64,000 bases of DNA from contig NZ_FNZB01000001.1 of the NCBI RefSeq assembly GCF_900109205.1, positions 2,046,001 to 2,110,000 on the forward strand, in the 5' to 3' direction. The translations under genes were made by a program, and so were the position numbers. The notes beneath the pieces were generated by a model. It was not told the origin of the DNA. It ran no database searches and was given only the letters and a program-made list of their open reading frames with translations. Source of the DNA: Sphingomonas sp. OV641. Lineage in GTDB: Bacteria; Pseudomonadota; Alphaproteobacteria; Sphingomonadales; Sphingomonadaceae. This document shows positions 15,545 through 25,246 of this stretch, one piece after another; within the stretch, counting starts at the first letter, position 1; every line of letters starts with the position of its first letter.

Positions 15545-16450
15545 GTGGCCGCACGCGCGCCGCACGGAAGCAATCAGCCTCCAAAGATCATCGTCAAGAA
15601 AGTCTATATCGAGGGTCACGGCGGCCATCACGGCGGCGCGTGGAAGGTCGCTTATGCCGATTTCGTGACGGCGATGATGGCCTTCTTCCTGCTCATGTGG
15701 CTGCTCGGCGCCACCACGGAGAAGCAGCGGAAGGGCATCGCGGACTATTTCGCGCCGACGATCCTCAACACCAAGTCGCTGGGCATCGGCGGCAGCGGTC
15801 TGCTGGGCGGACAATCGGTCACGTCGAGCGAGAAGACCGGGCCGCATGACGGCAACTCCCGCATGCCGACGATCGTCTCCAAGGCGGAAGGCTCCGGCGG
15901 CCCGCAGATGGGCACTGGCAAGAAGGGGTCGCTGCGCAGCGCCGAGGCGATCGCCGCGGAGGATCGGCGGAATTTCGCCAAGCTGAAGGCGCAGGTCGAA
16001 CGACAGCTGAAGGAGCGCAAGTCACTGGCGGCGCTCGCCAAGCACATTCGCTTCACCATGACGCCGAATGGGATGCGGATCGATCTGGTGGACGATGCGA
16101 ATTATTCGATGTTTGCGCTTGGCACCACCTCGCTCGAGAAGGACGCTTCCGCGCTGATCGGCATGGTGGCGGAGGGCATCCGTGCGACGCAAAACCCGAT
16201 CATGATTCGGGGTCATACCGACAGCCTGCCCTACGGTGATCCGCGGGCGATGAACAACTGGATGCTCGGAACCGCGCGGGCCGAAGCCACGCGGCGACGC
16301 CTGGCGCAGGGCGGAATCCCGGAGAACCGATTCTATCGCATCGAAGGGGTAGCCGATCGCGAGCCGATGATCGTCGAAAATCCGATGGACCCGCGCAACC
16401 GGCGCGTCGCCATCACCCTTCTGTATCGTGAAGGAGCATTCGGACAATAG
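15545..16450 (+). CDS. motB: Flagellar motor stator protein MotB
   Basis: MotB anchors the stator to peptidoglycan and carries the proton-binding Asp. The 301-residue protein has one N-terminal helix (YADFVTAMMAFFLLMWLL, with Asp39 as the expected ion-binding residue), a linker rich in Gly/Ser and a C-terminal OmpA-like domain (MIRGHTDSLPYG, AEATRRRLAQGGIPENRFYR). The start is a GTG adjoining the motA stop. A cluster of His and Gly (HGGHHGG) precedes the membrane helix. Confidence 0.96.
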   Translation: MAARAPHGSNQPPKIIVKKVYIEGHGGHHGGAWKVAYADFVTAMMAFFLLMWLLGATTEKQRKGIADYFAPTILNTKSLGIGGSGLLGGQSVTSSEKTGPHDGNSRMPTIVSKAEGSGGPQMGTGKKGSLRSAEAIAAEDRRNFAKLKAQVERQLKERKSLAALAKHIRFTMTPNGMRIDLVDDANYSMFALGTTSLEKDASALIGMVAEGIRATQNPIMIRGHTDSLPYGDPRAMNNWMLGTARAEATRRRLAQGGIPENRFYRIEGVADREPMIVENPMDPRNRRVAITLLYREGAFGQ

Positions 16451-16543
16451 TCTGTCCGTAGTGAATGCTTTTAAGCCGCCCGGCGATACTTGGCGGCCGC
16501 CCCTCAACCGGGTAGAGACCACGTCTTGTCCCGGGGGGGATCT

Positions 16544-17989
16544 GTGCTTTCATTATCGTGTTTCAGGGGAGGAAAGGTAACGTCAGCGGCTGTGGTTCTC
16601 GCTGCCCTTACGCTGGCTTACCCCGCGCCCGGACAGCAGGCACCCGTCACCAATGCCGAACCTCTGCTGCCTGCGCACACTGGCGATCCGATGGCGATCC
16701 GTGCGGAGGACGATCCGCTGCTGGAACTCACCCGCCGCACCGCTTCCGTGGAAACGCTGCGCCAGATCGTTGACGCAACGCTTGCGCGTGCGCCCGAAGC
16801 GGCGGAGGCCAGCGCCAACCGCGATCAGGCCGATGCTGCGCTTGGCGAGGCCAAATCGGTCCGTCGGCCGACCGTCGATGTCACCATCACCAGCTACAAG
16901 GTGCTGTCCCGCAACTTCGGGAACAACATCGAGAACATCATCGAGGAATCGCGTCCGGGCCGCCGCACCGATCAGCTGCTGACGGTGGACCAGCTCCTGC
17001 TGGATGGCGGGAGTGCGAATGCTCGCATCGGTGCCGCGCGGGAGCGGCTGCGCGCGGCGGAAACCGACATTCTTGGGGCGCAGGACCGCGTCGCGCTGAC
17101 GACGCTCGCTTCCTGGTATGACGTATTCACCTATCGCGCGCTGGTGGCGCTTTCCACGTCATTTGCCGCCAGCCAGCGCGAGTTGCGGGTCATGGTGCAG
17201 GAACGCATCCGGCGCGGTGCCTCGGCAGAGGCGGACATCGCACGGGTGGACAGTTACATTGCCTCCGCCGATGCGCGGCTCGCCCGCTTTCGCCGGCTGG
17301 AGGCGCAGGCCGCGGCGCGGTTCCAATCTTTGACCGGCGCGCCGCCTCCGACGGGTCTCGCCCGCGCGCCCTTCATCGGCCAGGCAACGGTCAGCAAGGA
17401 TCTGGCGATGGCTCGAGCCGTGAGCGTACCGGCGGTACGCTCCGCCCGATCCGTCGCAGAAGCCGCCCGGAACGATGCGCGCGCCGCGCGGGCCGATCGA
17501 TTGCCTACGCTTGCCGCCGGAATCGATGCGGGCCGCTACGGCATTTACGAAACGCCGCGCGATTATGACGTGCGTGCTCGCCTCACGCTGCGCCAGCGCC
17601 TGTGGGGCGGCATCGAGGAGCGCGATCAGCAGGCGCAGGCCCGCGCCCGCTCGGCTGAGGCGCGCGCCAATCGCGTCCAGACCGAGGCCGCGCGCGACGC
17701 CGAAATCGCCTGGTCCGATGTGCAGGCGCTGGAAGACCAGCGCCGTGCACTGGAGGCAACCTATCTCGCGAGCCGCCGGTCACGCGACACGATCGCCGAG
17801 CGGTTTCGCGTGGCCTCGGGAACGCTGTTTGACGTGATCGGCGCCGAAGACAGCTATTTCGAGACGGCCGTCGGCTATCTACAATCCGTTACCGAGCTTG
17901 ATGCCTCACGCTATGTCCTGCTCTCCAGGACCGGCCAGCTCTTGCCGACGCTCGGCATCACCGATCCATCCCAAGGACGCCAGCCATGA
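16544..17989 (+). CDS. TolC-family outer-membrane channel of a type I secretion system
   Basis: The protein (about 481 residues) belongs to the TolC/outer-membrane efflux family, which provides the exit duct of type I secretion. It has a hydrophobic N-terminal stretch (SAAVVLAALTLAYPAPGQ) and two TolC repeats; each contains a beta segment (VDVTITSYKVLSRNFG; AGIDAGRYGIYETPRDYDVR) and long Ala/Arg-rich helices. I placed the start at the GTG after a G-rich Shine-Dalgarno; there is some uncertainty. Its stop overlaps the ATG of the ABC transporter gene (ATGA), so the three secretion genes form one operon. Confidence 0.88.
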   Translation: MLSLSCFRGGKVTSAAVVLAALTLAYPAPGQQAPVTNAEPLLPAHTGDPMAIRAEDDPLLELTRRTASVETLRQIVDATLARAPEAAEASANRDQADAALGEAKSVRRPTVDVTITSYKVLSRNFGNNIENIIEESRPGRRTDQLLTVDQLLLDGGSANARIGAARERLRAAETDILGAQDRVALTTLASWYDVFTYRALVALSTSFAASQRELRVMVQERIRRGASAEADIARVDSYIASADARLARFRRLEAQAAARFQSLTGAPPPTGLARAPFIGQATVSKDLAMARAVSVPAVRSARSVAEAARNDARAARADRLPTLAAGIDAGRYGIYETPRDYDVRARLTLRQRLWGGIEERDQQAQARARSAEARANRVQTEAARDAEIAWSDVQALEDQRRALEATYLASRRSRDTIAERFRVASGTLFDVIGAEDSYFETAVGYLQSVTELDASRYVLLSRTGQLLPTLGITDPSQGRQP

Positions 17990-19713
17990 GCGACCATACG
18001 CTCGTTCCCGATCCCAAGCCGCGCTTCGCGCCCTGGCTGCTCGAACCGATGGTCGAGAACAAGCACACCTATTTCAAGGTGGCGGCAGCGGCGGTGCTCA
18101 TCAACGTCTTCGCGCTGGTGACCTCGCTGTTCTCGATGGTTATTTACGACCGCGTCATTCCCAACAATGCGATGTCGAGCCTGCTGGCCTTGTCGATCGG
18201 CTTTGCCGTCGTCATCGTCTTCGACTTCTTGTTGAAGATGCTTCGCGCCTACTTCGTCGACATCGCCGGCGCCGATATTGACCATCAGGTCGGCGATCGC
18301 GTGTTTCGAAAACTGCTGGCGATCCGGCTGGACCACAAAAAGGGGTCGACCGGTGCGCTCGCCGGGCTGATGCGCGAGTTGGAGGCGCTGCGGGATTTCT
18401 TCGCCTCCGCCACCATGACGGCACTGGTCGATTTTCCGTTTCTGATCCTGACCGTGGCGGTAATCTGGGCGATCGGCGGCAAGGTCGTGATCGTCCTGCT
18501 GATCATCATCCCGATCGTGCTGCTGACCGCCTGGGCGACCAATCCGGCACTGGAGCGGCTGACGGCCAAGACGCTGCGAGAAGGCCTCTCCAAGCAATCG
18601 GTGCTGGTAGAGACGATCGGCGGGCTGGAAACCGTCAAGGCGTCAGGCGCGGGTCCGATGCTCACCGATCGCTGGCTGAGCGCGGTTCGCCAGCAATCCG
18701 ATTCCTCGCTTCGCCAGCGGCTGATCTCCAGCATCGGCATCACCGTTGCCGGCTCGGCCAGCACGATCAGCTATGCCGCGGTGGTGATCGTCGGCGTGAA
18801 CCTGATTGCGGCGCGCGAGCTGACGTCCGGTGGCCTGATCGCCTGCTCGCTCCTGGCCGGCCGCGCGATCGCGCCGCTTGCCCAGATTTCGCAACTGCTC
18901 GCCCGGCTATCGGCGACCCGCACGGCCTATCGCCAGATCAACGCGATGATGGAACAGCCGAGCGAGGGCCCCGCGGGGGAGCCGCTCCAGATTGCCGCGC
19001 TGTCGGGCAAGATCGAGTTCCGCAACGTTACCTTCCGCTACCCCGGTGGCGCCGAGCCGGCGCTTCAGGGCATCTCGTTCACCATCGAGCCCGGCGAGCG
19101 CGTCGCGCTTCTCGGGCGCGTGGGATCGGGCAAGTCGACGATTACCCGGCTGATCCTGGGGCTGTACCCGCCCGAAGACGGGCTGGTGATGGTGGACGGC
19201 ACCGACCTGCGCCAGATAGACCCCGCGACGCTGCGCGCCCAGATCGGCGTCGCGATGCAAGACAGCGTGCTGATGACCGGTAGCGTCCGGGAAAATATCA
19301 GCCTCGGTCGCACCAACGTGGATGATGTCGAACTGCTGCGCGCCTCGACCCTGTCGGGCACGCACCAGTTCATGGGACAGATCGCCAACGGCTATGACCT
19401 GAAGCTCGCCGATCGCGGTGAAGGCCTGTCGGGCGGCCAGCGCCAGTCGATCGCCATCGCCCGTGCGCTCGCCGGCAAGCCGCCGATGCTGGTGTTCGAC
19501 GAACCATCGGCCAGCATGGATGCACAGACCGAGCAAGGCCTTATCGAGCGGCTTCAGAACGAGGTACAAGGACGCACCATGGTGCTCGTGACGCATCGCC
19601 CGCCATTGCTCCAGCTCGTCCAGCGCATCATCGTCATGGAACGCGGCCGGATCGCTATGGACGGCCCCCGCGACAAGGTGATGCAGCAGCTCACCCGGCC
19701 CAAGGTGGCTTGA
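17986..19713 (+). CDS. Type I secretion ABC permease/ATPase, LapB-like, without C39 domain
   Basis: This 575-residue protein fuses a six-helix ABC exporter domain (about residues 30-310) to an ATPase domain. Walker A is GRVGSGKST near residue 380, the signature is LSGGQ near 481 and Walker B is MLVFDEPSA near 503. The permease segment (SLFSMVIYDRVIPNNAMSSL) resembles LapB/RTX-type exporters. These often carry an N-terminal C39 peptidase-like domain for substrate recognition; here it is absent. The probable role is energising export of an unfolded protein through the TolC-like and HlyD-like partners encoded on either side. Confidence 0.9.
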   Translation: MSDHTLVPDPKPRFAPWLLEPMVENKHTYFKVAAAAVLINVFALVTSLFSMVIYDRVIPNNAMSSLLALSIGFAVVIVFDFLLKMLRAYFVDIAGADIDHQVGDRVFRKLLAIRLDHKKGSTGALAGLMRELEALRDFFASATMTALVDFPFLILTVAVIWAIGGKVVIVLLIIIPIVLLTAWATNPALERLTAKTLREGLSKQSVLVETIGGLETVKASGAGPMLTDRWLSAVRQQSDSSLRQRLISSIGITVAGSASTISYAAVVIVGVNLIAARELTSGGLIACSLLAGRAIAPLAQISQLLARLSATRTAYRQINAMMEQPSEGPAGEPLQIAALSGKIEFRNVTFRYPGGAEPALQGISFTIEPGERVALLGRVGSGKSTITRLILGLYPPEDGLVMVDGTDLRQIDPATLRAQIGVAMQDSVLMTGSVRENISLGRTNVDDVELLRASTLSGTHQFMGQIANGYDLKLADRGEGLSGGQRQSIAIARALAGKPPMLVFDEPSASMDAQTEQGLIERLQNEVQGRTMVLVTHRPPLLQLVQRIIVMERGRIAMDGPRDKVMQQLTRPKVA

Positions 19714-19717
19714 CATC

Positions 19718-21076
19718 ATGTCCCAGCCTCCCGCCCCTGCCTCCACCCCCGTCGCCCTGGCACCTGCGCCAGCCGCTCCGACCCGGCTTGAAGACCTGAC
19801 GCAGCGGATCAAGCCGCGGCAGGCCTCAAACCTGCTGCTCTGGGCGATCCTCGCCTTTTTCCTGATCTTCGTCATCTGGGCGTCCTGGGCGACGCTCGAC
19901 CGTACGGTTCGGGGGCCGGGCCGTGTGATCGCCAGTTCCCAGTTGCAGACCGTCTCCAACCTCGAAGGCGGCGTGGTGCAGGAGATCCTGGTGCGAACGG
20001 GCCAGGTCGTGCGCATGGGCCAGCCGCTCGTCCGGCTCGACCCTACCGCCACCGGTGGCGAGCTCGGCTCTGGTGAGGCGCAGGCTGCCGCCCTCCAGGT
20101 AAAGATCGCGCGTCTCAAGGCAGAGGTGCTTGGCCGCGAGCCGGTCTATCCCGCCGCCACCAACGCGATCGTGGCGGAGCAGATCGAGATCGAAAAGGCC
20201 CTGCACACGGCCCGGATGCAGGAACTGGCCGGCATCACCGGCGCCTATGGCGCTCGCGGCGTACAGGCGACCCGCGCGGTCGCGGAGGCACGATCGGCCC
20301 TCGACGCACGCCAGAGTGCGCGGGACGCACGGGCGGTGGAACTGGCGACGATCAAGCCCTTGGTGGACAAGGGCATCGAGCCACGCCTCTCGCTGACACA
20401 GGCGGACAGCGCGGCGACAGTGGCGGCGAGCGAGGCGGCACAGGCCTCAGCGTCGCTGGCGCGCGCGCAGGCGGGAGTGGCCGAGGCGAATGCCAGCCTT
20501 GCCCAGGCGCGGCAGGATTGGCGCGCGCGCGCTGCCGACGAACTGGCGAAGGCGCAGGCGGAACTGGCCGCGCGCTCCTCGACCATCCCGGCGCTGGCGG
20601 CGCGGGTGGAGCGCACCACCGTTCGCGCCCCGCTCGCCGGCCGGATCAACCGCGTGCTCGTCACCACCGTCGGCGCCGCAGTGTCGCCGGGGGCGCCAAT
20701 TGCGGAAATCTCGCCATCGCGTGACACGCTCCTGATCGAGGCGCGGATCCGGCCGGAGGATATTGCGCGGGTGCGCACCGGCCAGCATGCCCGGATCAAC
20801 ATCACCGCATACGACAGCTCGATCTACGGCTGGATCGACGGCAAGGTGGAGTCGATCTCGCCCGACGCGATCGTCGATGAACGCCAGCAGGTGAGCTATT
20901 ACAACGTGTTCGTGCGCACCGACACCAAGGGCCTGCTGGACCGCCGCACTAACAAGCTGTTGCCGATCGGCACCGGCATGACGGCAGAAGTGAACCTGCT
21001 CGGCGATCCGCGCACGGTGATGCAATACATCCTGACGCCGATCACCCGACTGTCGGAACGCGCATTCCGGGAGTGA
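19718..21076 (+). CDS. HlyD-family periplasmic adaptor of a type I secretion system
   Basis: The 452-residue membrane-fusion protein bridges the ABC transporter and TolC. A Pro/Ala-rich cytoplasmic tail (residues 1-35) precedes one membrane helix (LLLWAILAFFLIFVIWASWA). A lipoyl-like segment (SNLEGGVVQEILVRTGQVVR), a long alpha-hairpin and the C-terminal HlyD beta-barrel (VRAPLAGRINRVLVTTVGAA; NITAYDSSIYGWIDGKVESI) follow. It starts 4 nt after the transporter gene. No RTX or adhesin substrate gene lies next to it in the window. Confidence 0.93.
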   Translation: MSQPPAPASTPVALAPAPAAPTRLEDLTQRIKPRQASNLLLWAILAFFLIFVIWASWATLDRTVRGPGRVIASSQLQTVSNLEGGVVQEILVRTGQVVRMGQPLVRLDPTATGGELGSGEAQAAALQVKIARLKAEVLGREPVYPAATNAIVAEQIEIEKALHTARMQELAGITGAYGARGVQATRAVAEARSALDARQSARDARAVELATIKPLVDKGIEPRLSLTQADSAATVAASEAAQASASLARAQAGVAEANASLAQARQDWRARAADELAKAQAELAARSSTIPALAARVERTTVRAPLAGRINRVLVTTVGAAVSPGAPIAEISPSRDTLLIEARIRPEDIARVRTGQHARINITAYDSSIYGWIDGKVESISPDAIVDERQQVSYYNVFVRTDTKGLLDRRTNKLLPIGTGMTAEVNLLGDPRTVMQYILTPITRLSERAFRE

Positions 21077-21117
21077 GGGGCGGAGTGCGCAGGACGCGCT
21101 CACTGTTCTCACCGTTC

Positions 21118-21144
21118 GTCACCCCGGCCCTGTGCCGGGGTGGG
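21118..21144. repeat. Perfect 8-bp hairpin of the GTCA-type repeat
   Basis: ACCCCGGC and GCCGGGGT flank a 5-base loop. It lies between the convergent ends of the secretion operon and the isoaspartyl peptidase gene and might act as a bidirectional transcription barrier. No T-run is present. The rest of 21077-21253 holds no gene. Confidence 0.5.
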
Positions 21145-21253
21145 TCGCTTCGCGAATGCTGTGGCTTGAGGAATGCGGCCTGCTGGATGCCAGGCCAGGT
21201 CGGCTAACGCAGGTCTTTCACCTTCGCCAGGCTAAGCGCGAGCACCTGCATCC

Positions 21254-22237
21254 TTACGGCTCATCGCGGTAGATCGCCACGGTTGGCGCGCCACCCGCAC
21301 TCACCCGTCCACGATACATGCCCGGCGTGTTGTAGCTCCAGGCGGTGATGCCCGCCGGCGTGTTGACGATCACGCCGCCGTCGCCGCCCAGCGCCTGAAC
21401 CTCCGCCATCACCGCGTCCGCGGCGGCTTGCGCGCTTTCGCCTTTGAAGCGGATTCGGGCGCAGATCTCATGCGCGACGCCTTCGCGGATGAAATATTCC
21501 CCGGCTCCCGTGGCGGAGACGGCGCAGGCGCGGTCGTCGGCATAGGTGCCCGCACCGATGACAGGCGCATCGCCAATCCGGCTCCAGCGCTTGCCCGTAA
21601 TCCCGCCCGTCGATGTCGCCGCGGCGACATGACCGTTAACATCGCGCGCGACCGCGCCGACTGTGCCATATTTGCGATCGACATCGATGGCCGACAGGTT
21701 CTTCGCCTTCAGCGTCTCCAGCTGCCGCCGGCGCTCGGGTGTGGCGAACCAGCTCGGATCGGCCTGTTCCAGCTTCTGCGCGCGGGAAAAGGCATCCGCA
21801 CCGGCACCGGCCAGGAACACATGGTCGCTCTTTTCCATGATCGCGCGGGCCAGGCTGACCGGGTGGCGCGTGGCGGTGACGCCGGCAACCGCACCGGCGG
21901 CGCGCGTGCGGCCGTCCATGATCGCCGCGTCCAGCTCGTTGTGCCCGTCCCAGGTGAAGACAGCGCCGCGGCCCGCGTTGAAATGCGGATCATCTTCCAG
22001 CACGTGAATCGCAGCTTCCACTGCGTCGAGCGCGCTGCCGCCCTTGTCCAGCACCGCCGAGCCCGCCGCCAGCGCGCGGTTCAGCGCCGCCCGTATTGCC
22101 TTGTCCTGTTCGGGCGAAAGCTTGTCGCGCTCGATCACGCCAGCGCCGCCGTGGATCGCCAGCGACCAGCGCGGTGCGTCTTGCGCGGCAGCCGGCGTGG
22201 CGAACAGCGTGGCGAGGACGGGGAGGATGAGGCGCAT
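21254..22237 (-). CDS. Secreted isoaspartyl peptidase/L-asparaginase (Ntn hydrolase)
   Basis: The 327-residue precursor belongs to the plant-type asparaginase family, which cleaves beta-aspartyl dipeptides and asparagine after autoproteolysis. A signal peptide (MRLILPVLATLFATPAAAQ) indicates periplasmic location. The alpha part starts WSLAIHGGAGVIERD. The autocleavage site is visible as KYGTVGAVARD with Thr192 as the N-terminal nucleophile of the beta subunit, and TSTGGITGKRWSRIGDAPVI is the conserved binding segment. I chose the ATG directly at the signal peptide. It lies 14 nt downstream of the acyltransferase gene. Confidence 0.93.
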   Translation of the reverse strand: MRLILPVLATLFATPAAAQDAPRWSLAIHGGAGVIERDKLSPEQDKAIRAALNRALAAGSAVLDKGGSALDAVEAAIHVLEDDPHFNAGRGAVFTWDGHNELDAAIMDGRTRAAGAVAGVTATRHPVSLARAIMEKSDHVFLAGAGADAFSRAQKLEQADPSWFATPERRRQLETLKAKNLSAIDVDRKYGTVGAVARDVNGHVAAATSTGGITGKRWSRIGDAPVIGAGTYADDRACAVSATGAGEYFIREGVAHEICARIRFKGESAQAAADAVMAEVQALGGDGGVIVNTPAGITAWSYNTPGMYRGRVSAGGAPTVAIYRDEP

Positions 22238-22251
22238 GGGATCTACTTTCG

Positions 22252-23421
22252 TCAAACAACGGCAGGACGTGGATCGGGAACGTCGGCGCGTCGGCGGTGC
22301 AGCCTCAGCCCGATCAGCGGGCGCAGCCAGGCGATACGCCGGCCGCCGAGATAGAAGGCCCAGCACCCCGCCACCGTCGCCGCGACCATGATCACGAAGT
22401 CAAGCGCAAGCGGCAGACCCGCCAGCAGCAGCCAATAGGCGACCACGACGATGATCGTCTGGTGGATGATGTAGAAGGGAAACACGGCTTCGGTCAGCAT
22501 CGGGCGCCAGCGGTGGTCCCGGTTCCAGAAATTTTCGGCGATGCCGATCAGCGCAGCGATCGCCATCCAGCCCTCCACCCCGCGCGCAAGGCTGAAGATC
22601 GTGCCAAACGGTCGCGGCGTGACGCGATATTCGGCGAACGTCACCTGCACGCCGGCAACCACCAAATAGGCAACCACCGCCAGCGCCGCCGTCACCTTCC
22701 ACCAGCGCGCAAAGGTGGCGATCACCCGCTCGCTGCCGGCCATGGCGAACCCGAGTACGAACATCGGAAAGTAGGTCGCATGCGCCACCCAATCGCCGGC
22801 CAGCGCATGCGTCTCGCGCGCGCCGGGGAACAGCAATCCGCTGACAATCATCAGCCACGCCATTGGCAATACCAGTGCGCCGACCCCGCCGAACAGCAGG
22901 TCGAACACGCGCTGCGCGCGCCGCCGCACGCCTGCCGGCGACACCGCCAGCACAGCGGTAAACAGCAAGGTGTAGATCCACAGATAGACGACGAACCACA
23001 GGTGATTCCATGTCGGCAGGTCGAGCCCCGCCAGCTTGCGGAAGCGGAAATATTCGCTCGCCCAGAACGGCAGGAAGCCGCCCTGATACCCATGCTGTGT
23101 GGTCAGCTCCACCCACGGTTGCGGCGGCACGATCACCGCCATGCCGAAGACCAGCGGGATCAGCAGCCGCGCAGTGCGGTTGCGCACGAACGGCCACGGC
23201 CCCGGATGGCGCACGAACAGCGCGCGGCTGGCATATCCCGACACCACGAACAGCAGCGACAGCCGCCACGGGTTGGACAGCATCATCGGCACCGTCACCC
23301 ATTGTTCGGCCCCAAGCTTCGCGTGAAAGCCCCACGGCACGAACACCATGCCGATATGATACAGGATCAGGATCGCGAACGCTCCGATGCGGAGCCAGTC
23401 GAGGCCATAGTGCCGCTGCAT
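22252..23421 (-). CDS. Membrane acyltransferase (acyltransferase 3 family)
   Basis: The 389-residue polytopic protein has about ten hydrophobic segments and the acyltransferase-3 start YGLDWLRIGAFAILILYHIG, with the conserved His in the first helix. Further family features are RNRTARLLIPLVFGMAV and WFVVYLWIYTLLFTAVLAV. Such proteins O-acylate sugars of surface polysaccharides, periplasmic glucans or lipids; the substrate here cannot be told. It probably forms a two-gene operon with the downstream isoaspartyl peptidase. Confidence 0.85.
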   Translation of the reverse strand: MQRHYGLDWLRIGAFAILILYHIGMVFVPWGFHAKLGAEQWVTVPMMLSNPWRLSLLFVVSGYASRALFVRHPGPWPFVRNRTARLLIPLVFGMAVIVPPQPWVELTTQHGYQGGFLPFWASEYFRFRKLAGLDLPTWNHLWFVVYLWIYTLLFTAVLAVSPAGVRRRAQRVFDLLFGGVGALVLPMAWLMIVSGLLFPGARETHALAGDWVAHATYFPMFVLGFAMAGSERVIATFARWWKVTAALAVVAYLVVAGVQVTFAEYRVTPRPFGTIFSLARGVEGWMAIAALIGIAENFWNRDHRWRPMLTEAVFPFYIIHQTIIVVVAYWLLLAGLPLALDFVIMVAATVAGCWAFYLGGRRIAWLRPLIGLRLHRRRADVPDPRPAVV

Positions 23422-23528
23422 TCCGTGCGCCTAGCAGGTCACGGTTCGGGTGAACACGACCGGTTCGCCCTTACCCGATCAATCCGCCAACGTCGCAGGC
23501 GTCCTTCGCCCCGCATCCTCGGCACCGC

Positions 23529-24050
23529 TCACCGCTTGATGCGCAGCTTGCCGAGGAAATCCTTCTTGCCGATGGCCACGCCCTGCGCCCGCAGGATCGC
23601 ATAAGCGGTGGTCGCGTGAAAATAGAAGTTGGGCTGGGAGAAGGAGAGCAGGAACTGCCCGCCGGTGAACGGCAGCCGCAGCTCCCCCATCGCGAACTGC
23701 GTATCGCGCTCAACCAGCGCGCCGAATTCGGCGCGGTCCACTCCCTGAAGGGTCGCGATCGCGTCGGCGATCACCGCATGAAGCCCGGCGAAATCGGTCG
23801 GCCATGGCTTCATGTCGGGCGAAAAGCTGCCGCCGCGCACGCCCTCGATACCGCCGATCGAATGCACGGCACAGCTTTTCACCTGATAGCCGAAAGGCAG
23901 CATGTCGGGGGCCAGCCGGGCGTCGATCAGCTCGGCCGGCAACATGCCGCGATCATTGGCGAACGACTCGGCCTTGGCGATCAACCCGTCCAGCGCACCC
24001 AGGATCTGCAAATTCGACGGGATCACGGCGTCGTAAAGCGAAAGCGTCAT
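23529..24050 (-). CDS. DUF1993 family protein
   Basis: The protein has 173 residues and matches the DUF1993 family, whose members have a DinB-like helical-bundle pattern but no established function. Recognisable parts are LPAELIDARLAPDMLPFGYQ, the centre VERDTQFAMGELRLPFTGGQ and LPNFYFH-like SQPNFYFHATTAYAILRAQG. No signal peptide is present, so it is probably cytoplasmic. It is divergent from ispG with 71 bp between the two starts, and no promoter could be placed with confidence there. Confidence 0.82.
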   Translation of the reverse strand: MTLSLYDAVIPSNLQILGALDGLIAKAESFANDRGMLPAELIDARLAPDMLPFGYQVKSCAVHSIGGIEGVRGGSFSPDMKPWPTDFAGLHAVIADAIATLQGVDRAEFGALVERDTQFAMGELRLPFTGGQFLLSFSQPNFYFHATTAYAILRAQGVAIGKKDFLGKLRIKR

Positions 24051-24121
24051 CGTCCTGCCCCTAAGTTCCGTTTATCTCTGGAAGTCGCTATATCGCTGGC
24101 GAAGCCGTTAGGAAGCCCCAC

Positions 24122-25246
24122 ATGTCCGTTCGTCCCTGGCGCGATATTCACCGCCGCCAAAGCCGCCAGATCATGGTCGGCAACGTCCCCGTCGGCGGCG
24201 ACGCGCCTGTCACCGTTCAGACCATGACCAACACGCCGACCGACGATGCGCGGGCCACGATTGACCAGATCCGCCGGTGCGAGGATGCGGGCGTCGACAT
24301 CATCCGCGTCAGCTGCCCGGATGTGCCCTCGACCGCCGCGCTGAAGCAGATCGTGCGCGCCGCCCGCGTGCCGATCGTCGCTGACATCCATTTTCACTAC
24401 AAGCGCGCGCTGGAAGCGGCGGATGCGGGCGCTGCCTGCCTGCGCATCAATCCCGGCAACATCGGGTCGGCCGAGCGCGTCAACGAAGTGATCAACGCCG
24501 CCAAGGCGAATGGCTGCTCGATCCGCATCGGCGTCAATGCCGGCAGTCTGGAAAAGGACCTGCTGGAAAAATATGGCGAGCCCTGCCCCGAGGCTTTGGT
24601 CGAGTCGGCGCTCGATCACATCAAGCTGCTGCAGGACCGCGACTTTCACGAATTCAAGGTGGCGGTGAAGGCGTCCGACATCTTCCTTGCCGTCGCCGCT
24701 TACCAGCAGCTCGCCGAGGCGGTCGACTGCCCGTTGCACTTGGGCATCACCGAGGCGGGCGGCTTTGTCGGCGGCACGGTGAAGAGCGCGATCGGCATCG
24801 GCTCCTTGCTCTGGTACGGCATCGGCGACACGATCCGCGTCTCGCTCTCGGCCGAGCCGGAAGAGGAAGTGCGCGTCGGGTTCGAGATCCTGAAGGCGCT
24901 TGGCATTCGGAACCGCGGTGTGCGCGTGGTCAGCTGCCCAAGCTGCGCGCGACAGGGCTTCGACGTGATCCGGACCGTCCAGACGCTGGAGGAACGCCTT
25001 CAGCATATTCGCACACCCATGTCGCTGTCGGTACTCGGCTGCGTCGTGAACGGCCCGGGCGAGGCGCGCGAGACGGACATCGGCCTCACCGGCGGGGGTA
25101 ACGGCAAGCACATGGTGTACCTGTCGGGCGTGACCGATCACGTCGTGCAGGACGAGGGCATGATCGACCATATCGTGCGCTTGGTCGAGGCTAAGGCGGC
25201 GGAAATCGAGGCTGCAGGCGAGGCGGTGAAGGTCGCCGCCGAGTAA
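24122..25246 (+). CDS. ispG: 4-hydroxy-3-methylbut-2-enyl diphosphate synthase IspG (GcpE)
   Basis: IspG reduces methylerythritol cyclodiphosphate to HMBPP, the penultimate step of the non-mevalonate isoprenoid pathway; it uses a [4Fe-4S] cluster. The 374-residue protein begins [20 protein letters not shown]. The N-terminal TIM barrel shows [13 protein letters not shown] and [17 protein letters not shown]. The cluster ligands are Cys272 and Cys275 (CPSC) and Cys307 in [10 protein letters not shown]. The length is normal. It stands alone, with no clear operon partner. Confidence 0.98.
   Translation: MSVRPWRDIHRRQSRQIMVGNVPVGGDAPVTVQTMTNTPTDDARATIDQIRRCEDAGVDIIRVSCPDVPSTAALKQIVRAARVPIVADIHFHYKRALEAADAGAACLRINPGNIGSAERVNEVINAAKANGCSIRIGVNAGSLEKDLLEKYGEPCPEALVESALDHIKLLQDRDFHEFKVAVKASDIFLAVAAYQQLAEAVDCPLHLGITEAGGFVGGTVKSAIGIGSLLWYGIGDTIRVSLSAEPEEEVRVGFEILKALGIRNRGVRVVSCPSCARQGFDVIRTVQTLEERLQHIRTPMSLSVLGCVVNGPGEARETDIGLTGGGNGKHMVYLSGVTDHVVQDEGMIDHIVRLVEAKAAEIEAAGEAVKVAAE

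Noticed and set aside
16451..16543. A sigma-28-like GGCGATAC before the TolC gene.
   Set aside because: No -35 TAAA stands at the right distance, so I do not call a promoter.
24048..24074. CCGTTTA upstream of ispG as a third sigma-28 promoter.
   Set aside because: No TAAA lies 15-16 bases upstream, and ispG is not a flagellar gene.
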